DNA of 5,245 nt from an uncultured bacterium (GTDB lineage Bacteria > Planctomycetota > Phycisphaerae > Phycisphaerales > SM1A02), in NCBI GenBank assembly GCA_903918555.1, contig CAIXEV010000241.1, positions 1-5,245 on the forward strand, written 5' to 3'. Position 1 is the first letter of the stretch, and every line of letters begins with the position of its first letter. Shown here in pieces: positions 4,417-5,245 of the stretch. The notes under the pieces were generated by a model, which worked only from the letters and a program-made list of their open reading frames with translations, searched no databases and was not told where the DNA came from. The position numbers were made by a program, and so were the translations under genes.

Positions 4417-5245
4417 CGGCGATCGACACGGTCGCTGACAGAACCCCTCGCAGGAGCTCGGCATCGGGGGTTTCGTCAGCGGGTCCATCCGCGGAGGCCA
4501 TGTCCATCACGGGTCGGCCGTATCTCTCGTGGACCCAGGTCTCGTCGTACCAGCAGTGTCCGCGGGCATTCGCCTTTCGGTACGTCGAGCGCCTCGAGCC
4601 CGACTTCGTGTCGTCGAGCCTCTTGTTCGGCTCGGCGATGCACGAGGCGATCGCGAAGGTGCACGAGCACGACATGGAGGGCTTGCCCGCTCCATCCTCC
4701 GAGGAACTCGCCGGCCGCGTGACGAACCTCCTCGGCTCGTCGCTCCTGCCGGTGAAGTACTCGAAGGGCGAGAGCGCGGAAAGTCTCCACGCCCTCTCGA
4801 CGCGCATGGTCGACGCGTTCCTCGCGTCGCCCGAGGCGCGGCCGGAGGGACAGGTCGTGTGCGTCGAGGACCGCACCTCGGGCGTGATTGATCCGCAGAT
4901 CCCGCCGATCGAAGGCAAGGTGGACTTCGTCAGGCTCACGAAGGACGGGCTCGTGCTTCGGGACTACAAGACATCCCGCTCGCGCTGGGGTCCGAACAAG
5001 GTCGAGGAGTCCGCGCCGCAGCTTCGGCTGTACGCGACGCTCCTAGACCGCGAGCTCGACGGCTGGCGCAAGATCACCGCGATGGAGTTCGTGACGGTGA
5101 CCAAGGCCGCGAAGCCCGTCGTCGCCACGCACGCCGTCGCGATGAAGCGCGAGTCGGTCGAGGCATGCATCGATCAGATCGGAGCCGTGTGGGACGGCAT
5201 CCGCAAGGGCGTCTTCCCCACTCGGCCGGGCTGGCCCTGCAAGAC
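4413..5245 (+). CDS. Cas4/RecB-like PD-(D/E)XK nuclease, 3' partial
   Basis: The frame stays open to the window edge (277 complete codons). The nuclease core is clear: LSWTQVSSYQQCP with Cys49, GSAMHEAI with His77, EGKVDF with Glu167 and Asp171, LRDYKT with Asp184 and Lys186, and QLRLY with Gln203 and Tyr207. These are the His, Asp, D/E-x-K and QxxxY motifs of the RecB/Cas4 (PDDEXK_1) nucleases, which cut DNA with metal ions. Cys49 and Cys276 (GWPCK) fit the Fe-S cluster cysteines of Cas4/AddB-type members; the last cysteines would lie just past the edge. No Cas genes or CRISPR repeats are nearby, so Cas4 itself is not implied. I chose ATG 4413 for its ATGA overlap and upstream GGAAG. ATG 4500 (residue 30) is an alternative, because conservation-like sequence starts there, but GGAGG lies only 2 nt before it. 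Confidence 0.88.
   Translation, partial: MTAIDTVADRTPRRSSASGVSSAGPSAEAMSITGRPYLSWTQVSSYQQCPRAFAFRYVERLEPDFVSSSLLFGSAMHEAIAKVHEHDMEGLPAPSSEELAGRVTNLLGSSLLPVKYSKGESAESLHALSTRMVDAFLASPEARPEGQVVCVEDRTSGVIDPQIPPIEGKVDFVRLTKDGLVLRDYKTSRSRWGPNKVEESAPQLRLYATLLDRELDGWRKITAMEFVTVTKAAKPVVATHAVAMKRESVEACIDQIGAVWDGIRKGVFPTRPGWPCK

Noticed and set aside
3706..4939. Long minus-strand frames (3706-4488 and 3845-4939) opposite the small protein and nuclease
   Set aside because: They lie opposite genes with recognisable domains and start codons backed by ribosome binding sites. Their translations are low-complexity Arg/Pro/Ala/Ser sequence.
4413..5245. Calling the nuclease cas4
   Set aside because: The motifs fit the wider Cas4/RecB/AddB family, but there is no cas1, cas2 or CRISPR array in the window, so the specific name is not supported.
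1..5245. tRNA, rRNA, insertion sequence or integrase genes
   Set aside because: I saw no transposase- or integrase-like protein, no tRNA-like cloverleaf and no rRNA-like sequence. The only long direct similarity outside the ankyrin array is the leader/small-gene pair.

Overview
The window is GC-rich, coding density is high, and every supported gene lies on the + strand. Nothing in it fixes the organism. The small-protein family (two copies), the long ankyrin protein and the IetS-type protease together resemble accessory regions of large Planctomycetota (Gemmata-like) genomes. That is an inference from remembered family character, not from a marker gene.

Layout. (1) Positions 1-1992 hold the 3' part of a large subtilisin-type (S8) serine protease. 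Its catalytic triad is intact and its C-terminal half matches IetS, the protease of the two-gene IetAS anti-phage system. The reading frame is open at base 1, so the true start lies upstream, where the partner ATPase IetA would be expected. (2) Positions 1993-2315 are a gene-free stretch with several inverted repeats, then a leader block and a strong ribosome binding site. (3) Positions 2316-2561 encode an 81-residue protein that is an N-domain-only paralogue of the later gene at 3832. (4) Positions 2668-3648 encode an ankyrin-repeat protein of eight full repeats plus a degenerate cap, preceded by a strong hairpin. (5) Positions 3649-3831 carry a second copy of the leader block. (6) Positions 3832-4416 encode the full-length small protein: N-terminal domain, Asn/Gly/His-rich linker and a C-terminal helical domain of a type I associate with phage and recombination proteins. 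(7) From 4413 to the window end runs a Cas4/RecB-like PD-(D/E)XK nuclease. It overlaps the previous gene by ATGA and is cut off by the window edge.

How the parts may work together. The segment reads as a defence or accessory island. An IetAS-like module is followed by a two-gene DNA-processing cassette (small accessory protein plus Fe-S-type PD-(D/E)XK nuclease). A shortened second copy of that cassette's first gene, with its own copy of the leader, lies 1.5 kb upstream, and the ankyrin gene sits between the copies. The best candidates for something undescribed are the small-protein/nuclease pair and the leader sequence shared by the two paralogues.
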